Positions 1-8,173 of a DNA stretch of 16,271 nucleotides are shown here, piece after piece. The position numbers and the translations under genes were made by a program. This DNA is from CAYLZO01 sp964387775. GTDB lineage: Bacteria > Chloroflexota > Anaerolineae > JAAYZQ01. The stretch lies in the NCBI GenBank assembly GCA_964387775.1, contig CAYLZO010000113.1, positions 1 through 16,271 on the forward strand, given 5' to 3'. Within the stretch, counting starts at the first letter, position 1. Each line of letters begins with the position of its first letter. The notes under the pieces are model-generated. The model worked only from the letters and a program-made list of their open reading frames with translations, did not search any database and was not told where the DNA came from.

Positions 1-1355
1 CCGGCAAGGACGTCTATTGCGAGAAGCCGATGACGCTCACCGTCCGCGAGGGCCAGGTCACCATTCCCACCTTCCCCTACGCCGAATACACCACGCCGGC
101 CCGCGACGAGCGCCTCAACATCGAGTACGCCGCCTTTGACCGGGCCGCCTACGAGGCCGCCAACCCGGCGCCCCGCGACGTGGTTTATCGCACTGTGACC
201 GTCGAGAACGAGTACCTGAAGCTGACGTTCCTGCCCGAGGTGGGCGGCCGCCTCTACGAGGTCGTCTACAAACCTACCGGCCACCGCGAGACCTACCGCA
301 ATCCGGTGCTCAAGCCGAGCCCCTGGGGGCCGCCCCAGCAGGGGGGCTGGCTGGCGGCGGGCGGCATCGAGTGGGGCTTTCCCGTCGAGGAGCACGGCTA
401 CGAGTGGGGCCGTCCCTGGCAATTGACCGTCCAACAGGATGAGAGCGGCGTGAGCGTCACCCTGCGCGACACCGAGGCCCAGGACCGGGCGCGGGTCGCC
501 GTCACCGTGCGGCTGGCGGCGGGGGCGAGCGCCTTTACCATCCGGCCCCGCCTGGAGAATCCCACCGGCGCGCCCCACGCGGTCAAGTATTGGACCAACG
601 CCATGCTGGCCCCCGGCGCGGGCAACGCCCCCTCGGCCGACCTGCGCTTTGTCCTGCCCGACGCGGTGACGGCCGTCACCGTCCACAGCCGGGGCGACGA
701 GCACCTGCCCGGCTACAACGAGCGGATGTCGTGGCCCGTCCACGGCGGCGTCGACTACAGCCGGCTGGGCAATTGGAACCGCTGGCTCGGCTTTTTCGAG
801 GACCCGGCCCAGGGGCCCTTCATCGCCGTCTATGACGGAGCCCGCGACGAGGGCCTGGTCCGCGTCTTTCCGCCCGAGGTGGCCCGGGGGGCCAAAGTCT
901 TTGCCTTCGGCTGGGCCGATCCCATCCCGGCCCACAACTGGACGACGGACGGTTCCAGCTACGTCGAGATCCACGGCGGGCCGGCACCCACCTTTGACGA
1001 CAGCGTGACCCTGCCGGCCGGCGGCCACCTGGCCTGGACCGAGACCTGGTATCCGGTGGCCGGGCTGGGCGGCCTGCGCTACGCCAATGGGACCGCCGCG
1101 CTGAACCTGTCGGCCGGGGCTGGGCAGGCCCACGTGGCCGTGGCCGTGACCCGGGCCTGGTCGGGCGACGTCGTATTGCTCTTGGAGGATGGCGAGATCT
1201 GGCGCCGGTCCGTCGTCCTGGTGCCGGGCCAGCCCCTGCGCGAGGCCGTGCCGCTGGGGGCAGCCGCACCCGGCTCGGGCCGCCTGCGCCTGCGCCTCCA
1301 GGCGCCGGATGGGGCCGTTGCGGCCGAATACGGTGCCGAGTTTGTGCTGAGATAA
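1..1355 (+). CDS. DUF5107-type sugar-associated protein, 5' end off window, with Gfo/Idh-like leader
   Basis: The frame is already open at base 3 and ends with TGA at 1353-1355. From about residue 28 of the visible frame the protein resembles the DUF5107 family (galactose-mutarotase-like beta fold): a VTIPTFPY start, a LPEVGGR motif, KPTGHRETY, AGGIEWGFPVEEHGYEWG, then YWTNAMLAPG and WTETWYPVAGLGGL. The last 80 residues look like an extra beta-sandwich. DUF5107 proteins are thought to act on or bind carbohydrates, but no reaction can be assigned. Oddly, the first visible codons read GKDVYCEKPMTLTVREG, which is the EKP motif region of Gfo/Idh/MocA oxidoreductases. If translation starts at ATG 30 the protein is 441 aa and the leader is not translated. 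If it starts further left it is a fusion. No signal peptide is seen. Confidence 0.75.
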   Translation, partial: GKDVYCEKPMTLTVREGQVTIPTFPYAEYTTPARDERLNIEYAAFDRAAYEAANPAPRDVVYRTVTVENEYLKLTFLPEVGGRLYEVVYKPTGHRETYRNPVLKPSPWGPPQQGGWLAAGGIEWGFPVEEHGYEWGRPWQLTVQQDESGVSVTLRDTEAQDRARVAVTVRLAAGASAFTIRPRLENPTGAPHAVKYWTNAMLAPGAGNAPSADLRFVLPDAVTAVTVHSRGDEHLPGYNERMSWPVHGGVDYSRLGNWNRWLGFFEDPAQGPFIAVYDGARDEGLVRVFPPEVARGAKVFAFGWADPIPAHNWTTDGSSYVEIHGGPAPTFDDSVTLPAGGHLAWTETWYPVAGLGGLRYANGTAALNLSAGAGQAHVAVAVTRAWSGDVVLLLEDGEIWRRSVVLVPGQPLREAVPLGAAAPGSGRLRLRLQAPDGAVAAEYGAEFVLR

Positions 1356-1385
1356 ACTCACGGTAATGGTAGAATGGTGAGGGAA

Positions 1386-3263
1386 ATGTTTCGAAAGAAA
1401 GAGAAATCGCCGGCTGGCGACGAGTTTTTGCCCGTGCCGGCGGTCTTGCCCCCGGCAAAGGGCTTGGAAGAAGAAGAGAAGCAGGCGTTGAAAAAGAGTC
1501 CGCGTGTCTGGCTCTGGTCGCTGGTCGCCGCGCTGGCCGTCGTGTTCCTGCTGGCCTACGTGCTGGTGCTGGGCGGACTGGGCGTCTACGATGGGCTCAA
1601 GGACCGGACGCTGGAAAACCGGCAGATTGCCCGCGAGCACTATGAGCTGGGCCTGGCGCACCTGGAGGCCAAGGACTATGAGCTGGCCGTGGCCGAGTTC
1701 GAGCTGGCCCTGCGCCACGACGCCGGCCTGCGCGAGGCGCGCTCGCGCTTGCTGGAGGCCAAGGAGCTGGCCCGCTCGCAGGTGACGCCCACCTCCGAGA
1801 CGCGACGGGACGCGGCAGAACTCCTCTACCGGCAGGCGGTAGCCCATTACGAGGGGGGCACCTTGGTCCAGGCCGTCGCCGTGCTGGAGGAGTTGCGCGG
1901 GCTGGACGCCGATTTCGAGCGGGAGAACGTGGGGACGATGCTGGTCACGGCCCACTACCAGTTGGGGCTCAACGCCGTGCGGCAGGATCGTATGGACGAC
2001 GCGGCAGACCACTTTGAGGCGGTTCTGGCCCTGGACCCCGAACACAAAGAAGCGCAAGACGAACTCAACCTGCTGAACCTCTACACGGCGGCCCTGAGCA
2101 ACTGGGACGAGGACTGGTCGGCAACCATCCAGGCGTTGAAGGGCCTCTACGCCCTGGCGCCCGATTACAAAGACGTGCAGATGCGGCTGCACGACGCCTA
2201 CACTTTGCGGGCCGACGAATACGTGGCCGACGGCGATTGGTGCCGCGCGGCCGAGGAATACGCGGCCGCCGTCGAGGTGCTGCCCCGCGAAGCCACCGTG
2301 GACCGCCGCGACGACGCGCGCATCCAGTGCCAGGCCACCGCCGAGGCGCCCACCGCCACCGCCACGCCGAGGGCCACAGCCCGGCCGACGTCCAGACCCA
2401 CGGGCGAGGCGGCGGGTGATGCAACGGCCACCCCCCAGGCCACGCCGACGTCGCTGGGCGAGGGGCAGATTGCTTTTCCCAGCTACGACGCCGCCCGCCA
2501 ACGGTACGATATCTTTGTCGTGGACCTGGCCCAGGGTTCGGCCCGGCTGCTGCGGGAAAACGCCGGCCAGCCGGCCTTTGCGCCCAACGGCAACCGGTTG
2601 GCCTTTCACAACCACGATCCCATGCACCTGGGACTGGGTGTCGTGAATCTGCGGACCAACGAACAGCGCGATCTGACGGACCACGTCGAAGACACAGCAC
2701 CGACCTGGTCGCCCGCCGGCTCGCAGATCGTCTTTGCCTCGAACAAGCACGGCGACCGCAAGTGGCGCATCTATGCCGTGTCGGCGGAGGCTAGGCGGGC
2801 CGATGGCGAGGAATGGGCCTTTGGGCGGATGCCGGCCTGGTCGCCCCAGGACGATCTGATCGCCTACCAGGGGTGCGACGAGCGGGGCGACAACTGCGGC
2901 CTCTGGCTGATGAAGGCCGGCGGCTTTGAACCGGCCCGCCTGACCACCGATCCCAGCGACACGGCGCCGGCCTGGTCGCCCGACGGCGCCCAGATCGCCT
3001 TTGTCTCGGCCCGCGCCGGCAACTGGGAGCTGTACCTGGCTGACGTGGCGACGGGCGAGGAGACGCGGCTGACCAACGAGCCGGCGGTCGACGTGGCGCC
3101 GACCTGGTCGCCCGATGGGACGCGGATCGCCTTCCTCTCCAGCCGAGGGGGCGGCTGGGCCGTCTACGTCCTGGAGATTACGTCCGGTGCGGTCCAAAAG
3201 ATCATTGCCACGGGCGATCCCTACCTGGACCCGGTGAGCCAGAAGCTGTCGTGGGTTCCCTAG
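1386..3263 (+). CDS. Membrane-anchored TPR protein with C-terminal TolB/PD40 beta-propeller
   Basis: About 625 aa. Counted from the in-frame ATG at 1374, the order is: a charged cytoplasmic N-terminus, one membrane segment (about residues 45-69), TPR-like helices (about 84-305), a Thr/Ala/Pro-rich linker (about 318-364), and a beta-propeller made of PD40/TolB-like blades. The blades repeat the pattern W-SPDG-x-IAF-S (for example near 2968-3003 and 3106-3141). The protein probably sits in the membrane with TPRs and propeller outside, and may take part in protein interactions at the envelope. The start at 1386 is preferred because GGTGA at 1376-1380 fits the end of the anti-Shine-Dalgarno pairing with a 5-base gap. 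ATG 1374 (four codons longer) is possible. The gene follows the DUF5107 gene by about 30 bases. A 19-bp hairpin follows the stop. The exact role is unknown. Confidence 0.85.
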   Translation: MFRKKEKSPAGDEFLPVPAVLPPAKGLEEEEKQALKKSPRVWLWSLVAALAVVFLLAYVLVLGGLGVYDGLKDRTLENRQIAREHYELGLAHLEAKDYELAVAEFELALRHDAGLREARSRLLEAKELARSQVTPTSETRRDAAELLYRQAVAHYEGGTLVQAVAVLEELRGLDADFERENVGTMLVTAHYQLGLNAVRQDRMDDAADHFEAVLALDPEHKEAQDELNLLNLYTAALSNWDEDWSATIQALKGLYALAPDYKDVQMRLHDAYTLRADEYVADGDWCRAAEEYAAAVEVLPREATVDRRDDARIQCQATAEAPTATATPRATARPTSRPTGEAAGDATATPQATPTSLGEGQIAFPSYDAARQRYDIFVVDLAQGSARLLRENAGQPAFAPNGNRLAFHNHDPMHLGLGVVNLRTNEQRDLTDHVEDTAPTWSPAGSQIVFASNKHGDRKWRIYAVSAEARRADGEEWAFGRMPAWSPQDDLIAYQGCDERGDNCGLWLMKAGGFEPARLTTDPSDTAPAWSPDGAQIAFVSARAGNWELYLADVATGEETRLTNEPAVDVAPTWSPDGTRIAFLSSRGGGWAVYVLEITSGAVQKIIATGDPYLDPVSQKLSWVP

Positions 3264-3271
3264 GAACTAGT

Positions 3272-3312
3272 GGTGAGAGGTTAAACGATATTTTATCGTT
3301 TAACCTCTCACC
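3272..3312. terminator. Perfect 19-bp inverted repeat hairpin (possible terminator or small palindromic element)
   Basis: Bases 3272-3290 are exactly reverse-complementary to 3294-3312, with loop TTT at 3291-3293. The hairpin begins 9 bases after the stop of the TPR/propeller gene and ends 19 bases before the rfbD Shine-Dalgarno. The inner half of the stem is AT-rich, unlike the GC-rich surroundings. No T-run follows on either strand, so it is not a textbook intrinsic terminator. It may act as a bidirectional transcription barrier or be a copy of a small dispersed palindrome. Confidence 0.6.
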
Positions 3313-3331
3313 CTCTTTGTGGACCAGGACC

Positions 3332-3339
3332 AAAGGAGG
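3332..3339 (+). promoter_or_regulatory. Strong Shine-Dalgarno that fixes the rfbD start
   Basis: AAAGGAGG lies 6 bases before the ATG at 3346. The frame is also open from 3319, but that earlier start has no such site and would add nine residues outside the Rossmann fold. Confidence 0.8.
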
Positions 3340-3345
3340 CGTGCG

Positions 3346-4173
3346 ATGCGTTTTGTGATTACGGGGCACGAGGGGCAACTCGGTACGGCGTTGCAGCGAG
3401 CGCTGTCCGGCGCCGAGATCTTGGGCCTGGACCTGCCGGAGCACGACGTCACCGACCCCGCAGGCACCAAAGACGCCATCGTCGCCTTCCGGCCCGACGT
3501 GGTCATCCACGCCGCGGCCATGACGGACGTGGACGGCTGCGAGCGGGACCCCGAGTTGGCCTTTCGCGTTAACATCCTGGGCACGCAGAACGTAGCCCTG
3601 GCCTGCGGGCAGTGCGGCGCGGCCATGGTCCACGTCAGCACCAACGACGTCTTTGACGGCAAGCTGGGCCGCGCCTACTACGAGTGGGACCGGCCCTCGC
3701 CCCAGAGCGTCTACGCCCGGTCCAAGGCGGCGGGCGAGTTCTACGTGCGGACGCTCCTTCGGCGATTCTACATCGTGCGCACGGCCTGGCTCTATGCCCC
3801 AGGGGGGAACAACTTTGTGACCAAGATCGTGGCCGCCGCCGACAAGCACGGCAGCCTGCGCGTCGTCGCCGACGAGGTAAGCGCGCCGACCTACGCCCCC
3901 GACCTGGCCCAGGCCATTGCCCGGCTCATCGAGACCGAGCATTTCGGCATCTTTCATTTCACCAACAGCGGCACCTGCTCTCGCTACGAGTGGGCGCGCA
4001 AAATCCTGGAGCTGGCCGGTCGCGGCACCGTGCCCGTCCAGGCCATCACCTCCCACGACTGGCAGCGGGCGGCGCCGCCGCCCCTCTACGCGCCCCTGGT
4101 GAATTTCACCGGTGCGGCGCTGGGCATCACCCTGCGGCCCTGGGAGGAGGCGCTGGGTGCCTACTTTGGCTGA
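3346..4173 (+). CDS. rfbD: dTDP-4-dehydrorhamnose reductase (RmlD/RfbD family)
   Basis: 275 aa, close to the usual family length of 280-300. This family reduces dTDP-4-dehydro-L-rhamnose to dTDP-L-rhamnose with NAD(P)H, the last step of rhamnose donor synthesis in the cytoplasm. Visible motifs are the N-terminal Rossmann loop TGHEGQLG (residues 6-13), HAAAMTDVDGCE (55-66), STNDVFDG (98-105) and the short-chain dehydrogenase pair Tyr123-x3-Lys127 in YARSK. The gene overlaps the next glycosyltransferase by 17 bases, so the two are probably translated together. No rfbA, rfbB or rfbC gene is present in the window. A related 4-keto-6-deoxysugar reductase is possible. Confidence 0.9.
   Translation: MRFVITGHEGQLGTALQRALSGAEILGLDLPEHDVTDPAGTKDAIVAFRPDVVIHAAAMTDVDGCERDPELAFRVNILGTQNVALACGQCGAAMVHVSTNDVFDGKLGRAYYEWDRPSPQSVYARSKAAGEFYVRTLLRRFYIVRTAWLYAPGGNNFVTKIVAAADKHGSLRVVADEVSAPTYAPDLAQAIARLIETEHFGIFHFTNSGTCSRYEWARKILELAGRGTVPVQAITSHDWQRAAPPPLYAPLVNFTGAALGITLRPWEEALGAYFG
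4142..4150 (+). promoter_or_regulatory. Shine-Dalgarno inside rfbD supporting a GTG start for the glycosyltransferase
   Basis: GGGAGGAGG lies 6 bases before GTG 4157. It is still inside the rfbD coding sequence, which indicates translational coupling. A TTG at 4166 is too distant, and the GTG at 4112 has no comparable site. Confidence 0.65.
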
Positions 4174-5236
4174 CCCGCTCGCCTCGGTCGTCATCCCCAA
4201 CTGGAACGGCATCCAGCACCTGCCCGTCTGTCTCGACGCGCTGCGGGCGCAGACCTATCCCCACCTCAAAGTCATCCTGGTGGACAACGGCTCGACCGAC
4301 GGCTCGCAGGCGCTGGTGGCCGAGGAGTATCCTGAGGTGCGCCTGCTGGCCCTGGAGCGCAACCTGGGGCTGACCGGCGGCAACAACGCCGGCTTTGGCG
4401 CCGCCCGGGGCGAGATCCTCGTCTCGCTGAACAACGACACCGAGGCCGACCCCCGCTTCGTCGAGGCGCTGGTGGCGGCCCTGGAGGCCCATCCCGAGGC
4501 GGGCATGGCGGCGGCCAAGATGCTGCTATTCGACCGCCGCGACGTCATCCACTCGGCGGGTGACGGCTATGGCCTGGACGGCATCCCGTTCAACCGGGGC
4601 GTGTGGCAGCAGGACGAGGGTCAGTTCGACGAGCCGGGCTGGATTTTTGGCGGTTGCGGCGGCGCGGTGGCCTACCGCCGGGCGATGCTCGACGAAATCG
4701 GGTACTTTGACGAGTCCTTTTTCATGTACTGCGAGGACGTGGACCTCAACTGGCGGGCGCAACTGGCCGGCTGGCGGTGCTGGTACACGCCCCAGGCCGT
4801 AGTCTATCACAAGCTCAGCGCCACCGGCGGCGGCCCCCTCGCCAGCTATTACACCGGACGGAATACGCTGTGGGTCATTGCCAAGGACTATCCGGGGACC
4901 TTGCTGCGCAGGCACTGGCGGCGGGTGCTTGGCGCCCAGTGGGCCGTGGCCCGCGACGCGCTGCAAGCCTGGCGTGGCGTGGCGGCCCGGGCCCGGCTTC
5001 GGGGCCAACTGGCCGGGCTGCTCGGCTGGCCCCGGATGCTGAGGAAACGTCGCGAGATCCAGGCCACGTGCCAGGTATCGGCCGCGTACCTGGAAGCCCT
5101 GCTGGACAACGGACAGGGCCGCGGCGTGGGCCGCGTCGGCCATCCACTCGCGGGGCGGCCCGGCTCGGCCACGGCATTTGCCCGGAAGGTTTCAATCGGG
5201 CGGACGCAGCGTGACGGTCGCCCCCGCCGGTTCTGA
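4157..5236 (+). CDS. Family 2 glycosyltransferase (WbbL-like, probable rhamnosyltransferase)
   Basis: About 359 aa from GTG 4157. GT-A fold motifs are visible: VVIPNWNG (residues 11-18), VDNGSTDGS (42-50), the NLGLTGGNNAGF loop (69-80), the metal-binding region SLNNDTE (90-96), FGGCGGAVAYRR (164-175) and the catalytic-type CEDVDLNWR (192-200). This pattern is typical of WbbL-type enzymes that transfer a deoxysugar from dTDP-sugar to a growing glycan at the inner face of the membrane. Linkage to rfbD suggests L-rhamnose as the sugar, which is inference. The last 45 residues are basic and of low complexity, and the 3' end overlaps the convergent gene by 45 bases. The frame may be open a little beyond the ancestral end. 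Confidence 0.88.
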   Translation: MPTLADPLASVVIPNWNGIQHLPVCLDALRAQTYPHLKVILVDNGSTDGSQALVAEEYPEVRLLALERNLGLTGGNNAGFGAARGEILVSLNNDTEADPRFVEALVAALEAHPEAGMAAAKMLLFDRRDVIHSAGDGYGLDGIPFNRGVWQQDEGQFDEPGWIFGGCGGAVAYRRAMLDEIGYFDESFFMYCEDVDLNWRAQLAGWRCWYTPQAVVYHKLSATGGGPLASYYTGRNTLWVIAKDYPGTLLRRHWRRVLGAQWAVARDALQAWRGVAARARLRGQLAGLLGWPRMLRKRREIQATCQVSAAYLEALLDNGQGRGVGRVGHPLAGRPGSATAFARKVSIGRTQRDGRPRRF

Positions 5237-6883
5237 TTCTTGGCCCGATGAATCGAGGGCCAGCCCCACGAATTCGAGCGTCGTGGTAACGGGCAGTGTG
5301 ACCGGCGCGGAAATGGGCCAGATCAGCGGCCAGCCCCCCGTGCAGACCGTGCCCGTACAGGTAAAGACCCGCCCGGCGTCGATCTCGGGCGCGCCCGTCT
5401 CCTGTCCCGCGAGGGTGACCTGGACCAGCCCCCCGTCATCCTCGGCCCGAAAGCTGACGGTGAACGTCTGGCTGGCGACGATCTGGCTCTGGGGACTCAC
5501 GCTCAGGGCCAGGCTCGGCGGGGCGTCGGTGGGGGCGCAGGCGGGCAGTGTCACCTCTGCCGTCTCGCTGATGGGCGACGATCCGGCTGCGTTAAAGGCG
5601 ACGACGCCGTAGCGATAGGTACGGCCGCAGGCCACCCCCTCGTCCACGAACTGGCGGCTATTGGCCGGGGCCAGGCCGATGCTGGCCTCCACGTCCTCGC
5701 GGTACACGCGAAAAGCATCCTCGTCGTCCGAGCGATCCTCCCACGTCAAGCGGACGGCGGCGCCACTTTCCATCCCCTCCGCGCGGAGGCTGCCGGGCGC
5801 GGTGGGCGGGACGCTCTCCTCGGCCTGGACCTCGATCTCGACGCTGAGTGGCAGTTCCGGGCCGAAAAAGCGGCCGTCAGGCGCCTGTAGCTGCCATAGA
5901 TTGGCATAGGCGCCGACCTCGTCGGGTGCCCAGAAGGTGACGGCCAGGTCGGCCAGGTCGCCGGCTGCGGTGGCGGGCACCGGCACGGCCGTCGGGGCGC
6001 CCAGGCTGTCGCCCTTGACCAGGACCAGTTCGTAGCCCACGCCCCAGGCGCAGGTCCCGTTGTTGCGCACCTGCCAGACTTTGTCCATGCGGGCGCCGGG
6101 CGGAAAGGCCGTGCCGGGAGGAATGGTCACGTCGGTGACAAAGGCGGCGTCGGGTGTGCAGGCGGGCTCGGGCAGGACCTCGTCTGCGACCTCGACCACG
6201 TCGAGGGTGATGGTCGCCACGTCGAGGGCCTCGCCGCCGGCGGTGTAGGCCGCCACTTCCACCTGGTGCTCGCCCAAGGCTGAGGGCCGCCACTGCTGCG
6301 ACAGGGGCAGTGACGTCTGGCCGGGCTGGACTTTGGGCTGGATCGCCTGGGTGCCGATCAACTCGCCGTCCACCCGGAACGCCACCCGGTCGACGGCTTG
6401 CAACCCGGCTTCCCCTTGCAGGCTCGACTCGACGGCCACGACCTGGCCGCTGGCTACCTGGCTGCCATCGGCGGGCGAGGCAATGAGTACGGTCACTTGG
6501 GCTGTCTCGGTGATCTCGGCAACAGGGGATGGCCCTGGAAGCACCCACTCTTGCCAGAGGAACCAGGCGGCCCCTGCTGCGACCAAGCTGAGGAAAACGG
6601 CCAAGAGGGGCAGCGAGCGCCGCAGCCAGCGCCGCTCCACGTGGGGAGCGCGAGGCGCCGTCGAGACAGGCGTGGGGTCCTTGTGAGGATCGGCAGGCTC
6701 CCAGCCCTGCCCCTGGTTGCGAAACCATTCGCCGCTATCGGCGTCGGGCAGCCAAAAGGTGCCCTGCTCGTCGCGCAAGAGGAGCTTGGCCACCTCGACG
6801 CGGAACGACTCTTCATCCAAGCGCCCGCTCTCGTGCTTGCTTTGGAGATCCCGAAAGCGACGTTCTGCCTGTTCAAAGTCCAT
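5192..6883 (-). CDS. Membrane-anchored protein with Ig-like, NBR1-like and fibronectin type III domains
   Basis: About 563 aa from ATG 6883 (the frame extends ten codons further, to 6913). The N-terminus has a short helical segment with LDEESFRVEVAKLLL, like SHOCT-type leaders, then a WLPD...GEWF region. One membrane helix is at about residues 90-112. An extracellular Ig-like domain follows (about 130-230). Then comes an NBR1-like domain (about 242-350, with IPPGTAFPPG and VWQVRNNGTCAWG), a fibronectin type III domain (about 358-448, with LTWEDRSDDEDAFRVYRE and YRYGVVAFNAAGSS) and a final beta domain. It looks like a surface adhesion or cell-wall scaffold protein without a visible enzyme domain. 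It is the last gene of the leftward operon, 45 bases after sbcD. Confidence 0.82.
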   Translation of the reverse strand: MDFEQAERRFRDLQSKHESGRLDEESFRVEVAKLLLRDEQGTFWLPDADSGEWFRNQGQGWEPADPHKDPTPVSTAPRAPHVERRWLRRSLPLLAVFLSLVAAGAAWFLWQEWVLPGPSPVAEITETAQVTVLIASPADGSQVASGQVVAVESSLQGEAGLQAVDRVAFRVDGELIGTQAIQPKVQPGQTSLPLSQQWRPSALGEHQVEVAAYTAGGEALDVATITLDVVEVADEVLPEPACTPDAAFVTDVTIPPGTAFPPGARMDKVWQVRNNGTCAWGVGYELVLVKGDSLGAPTAVPVPATAAGDLADLAVTFWAPDEVGAYANLWQLQAPDGRFFGPELPLSVEIEVQAEESVPPTAPGSLRAEGMESGAAVRLTWEDRSDDEDAFRVYREDVEASIGLAPANSRQFVDEGVACGRTYRYGVVAFNAAGSSPISETAEVTLPACAPTDAPPSLALSVSPQSQIVASQTFTVSFRAEDDGGLVQVTLAGQETGAPEIDAGRVFTCTGTVCTGGWPLIWPISAPVTLPVTTTLEFVGLALDSSGQESEPAGATVTLRPPD

Positions 6884-6899
6884 GGAACCCGTGTGCCAA

Positions 6900-6920
6900 T
6901 GACCAATGATCAATGACCAA
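6900..6920. repeat. Three tandem heptamers between sbcD and the NBR1/FN3 gene
   Basis: The units are TGACCAA, TGATCAA and TGACCAA, preceded by a degenerate half unit. The last unit also forms a 6-bp inverted repeat with TGGTCA at 6926-6931, which overlaps the sbcD stop codon. It resembles the short heptanucleotide repeats scattered in some bacterial genomes; a role is unknown. Confidence 0.5.
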
Positions 6921-6928
6921 GGTGCTGG

Positions 6929-8164
6929 TCATTGCATGACTTCCTGGGCGTACTCCAAAAGTGTCTCGATGCGCTCCTGGGGTGTCTCTTTGCTCTCAAA
7001 ATAGCGGGCCAGCAGTTCTGGGGGCGTCAGTTCTTCGGGCGAGTCGCCGCCCAGCCGCAGCCGGTAGGTGCGTTCGATCTCTTTGTTGATCCCGGCGATA
7101 TAGTACGCCTCGTCGAGAGCCCGGCGGATGTCGGCGTCGCGCAGCAGGCCCTCCTGTTCGGCCTCGGCCCGGACGATGAGGCGGACCACGGCGTCGGAGA
7201 CGTCGTGCTGGCCGATGGTCGCCAGCAGGGCGGCCAGGGGATCGGCCTCGTCGCGCACGTCGGCGCGGATGGTCACGAAACGCCGGGCGTCGACGGGGTG
7301 GAACTGCCACTCGGCGTGACCCCGCTGCACCTCGGCGATAACAAAGCCTTTGGGCTCCTTCTCTTCACCGAAATCGATGCGCTCCAGGCTGCCGCAGTAG
7401 ACGATGGGCGGCTGCTCGCCGGCGTTGAGTTCCTGGTGGCGGTGGATGTGGCCCAACGCGACGTAATCCCAGGCCGGGGCCTGCCTTGCCGAAGGGCCGG
7501 CCAGGGCGCTTTTGAGGACCACCACGTCGCGGCCCAGCATCACCGTCCGCTCCGAGCCGAGTTTGGCCTCGGAGACGCTGAAATGGCCGAGCAGCACGGC
7601 CGGCGTCTCGGGGTCTACCTGCTCGGCCAGGGCGCGGACGTTGTCCGAGACGATCTCTTGGACGAGGGCGTCCAGCTCGGCGATGGTCTTGTCCTTGTAC
7701 TCCTCGTGGGCCAGCAGCCGCTGGCGGATGGGGTAGGGCACCGTCGCCACCTGGATCGGCTGGCCCCGCCGGGCCGTGACGTGGTGCAGGCGGTCGCGCC
7801 CGGCGACGACCACGTTGGGCACGTCGAGGGTGCGAAAGATCTCGACGCTGGAGGCCCGGCGCTCCTGGGCGGGCAGGTCGTGGTTGCCCACCAGCAAGAC
7901 GACGGGGATGTCGGCGTCGGCCAGGCGCTTGATGCGCCGGGCGAACTCGCGGCGGTAGGTAGAGTTGGGATCGCGGTTCTTGTAAGCGTCGCCGGCAAAG
8001 AGGACCAGGTCGATGTCGTGCTCCAGGGCATAGTCCACCACCTGGCTGAGGCGCCGCAAAAAGTCCATGACGCGGCCGTTGAGTCCGGTGGCCGGGTCCA
8101 GCCGGCCATAGTTCTCCATGCCGATGTGCAGGTCGGCGAGGTGCAGGATGCGGATGCTGTCCAT
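6929..8164 (-). CDS. sbcD: SbcD/Mre11-type metallophosphoesterase, DNA repair exonuclease subunit
   Basis: 411 aa, the usual size for SbcD. The five phosphoesterase motifs are all present: ADLHIG (residues 10-15), FAGDAYKN (56-63), GNHDLPA (93-99), GHFSVSE (193-199) and GHIHRHQ (238-244). These supply the two-metal site. Known homologues are Mn-dependent DNA end and hairpin nucleases that work with the SbcC/Rad50 ATPase. No sbcC lies next to it: the upstream partner is a patatin-like gene and the downstream one is a surface protein. The start ATG 8164 is preceded by AAAGGAAA. The gene begins 9 bases after the patatin stop, so the two are co-transcribed. It could be a stand-alone Mre11-like nuclease rather than a true SbcD. 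Confidence 0.9.
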   Translation of the reverse strand: MDSIRILHLADLHIGMENYGRLDPATGLNGRVMDFLRRLSQVVDYALEHDIDLVLFAGDAYKNRDPNSTYRREFARRIKRLADADIPVVLLVGNHDLPAQERRASSVEIFRTLDVPNVVVAGRDRLHHVTARRGQPIQVATVPYPIRQRLLAHEEYKDKTIAELDALVQEIVSDNVRALAEQVDPETPAVLLGHFSVSEAKLGSERTVMLGRDVVVLKSALAGPSARQAPAWDYVALGHIHRHQELNAGEQPPIVYCGSLERIDFGEEKEPKGFVIAEVQRGHAEWQFHPVDARRFVTIRADVRDEADPLAALLATIGQHDVSDAVVRLIVRAEAEQEGLLRDADIRRALDEAYYIAGINKEIERTYRLRLGGDSPEELTPPELLARYFESKETPQERIETLLEYAQEVMQ

Positions 8165-8173
8165 AGGTTTCCT

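Noticed and set aside
820..1458. Leftward open frame opposite the DUF5107 gene
   Set aside because: It is Arg/Pro-rich without motifs and covers the end of one clear gene and the start of another on the opposite strand; a GC-rich shadow.
2341..2450. Possible tandem DNA repeat in the TPR/propeller gene
   Set aside because: It is a low-complexity Thr/Ala/Pro linker without an exact repeat unit, common in surface proteins of this kind.
5877..6728. Second leftward frame inside the NBR1/FN3 gene
   Set aside because: It is Arg/Gly/Pro-rich and out of frame with the recognisable Ig, NBR1-like and FN3 domains.
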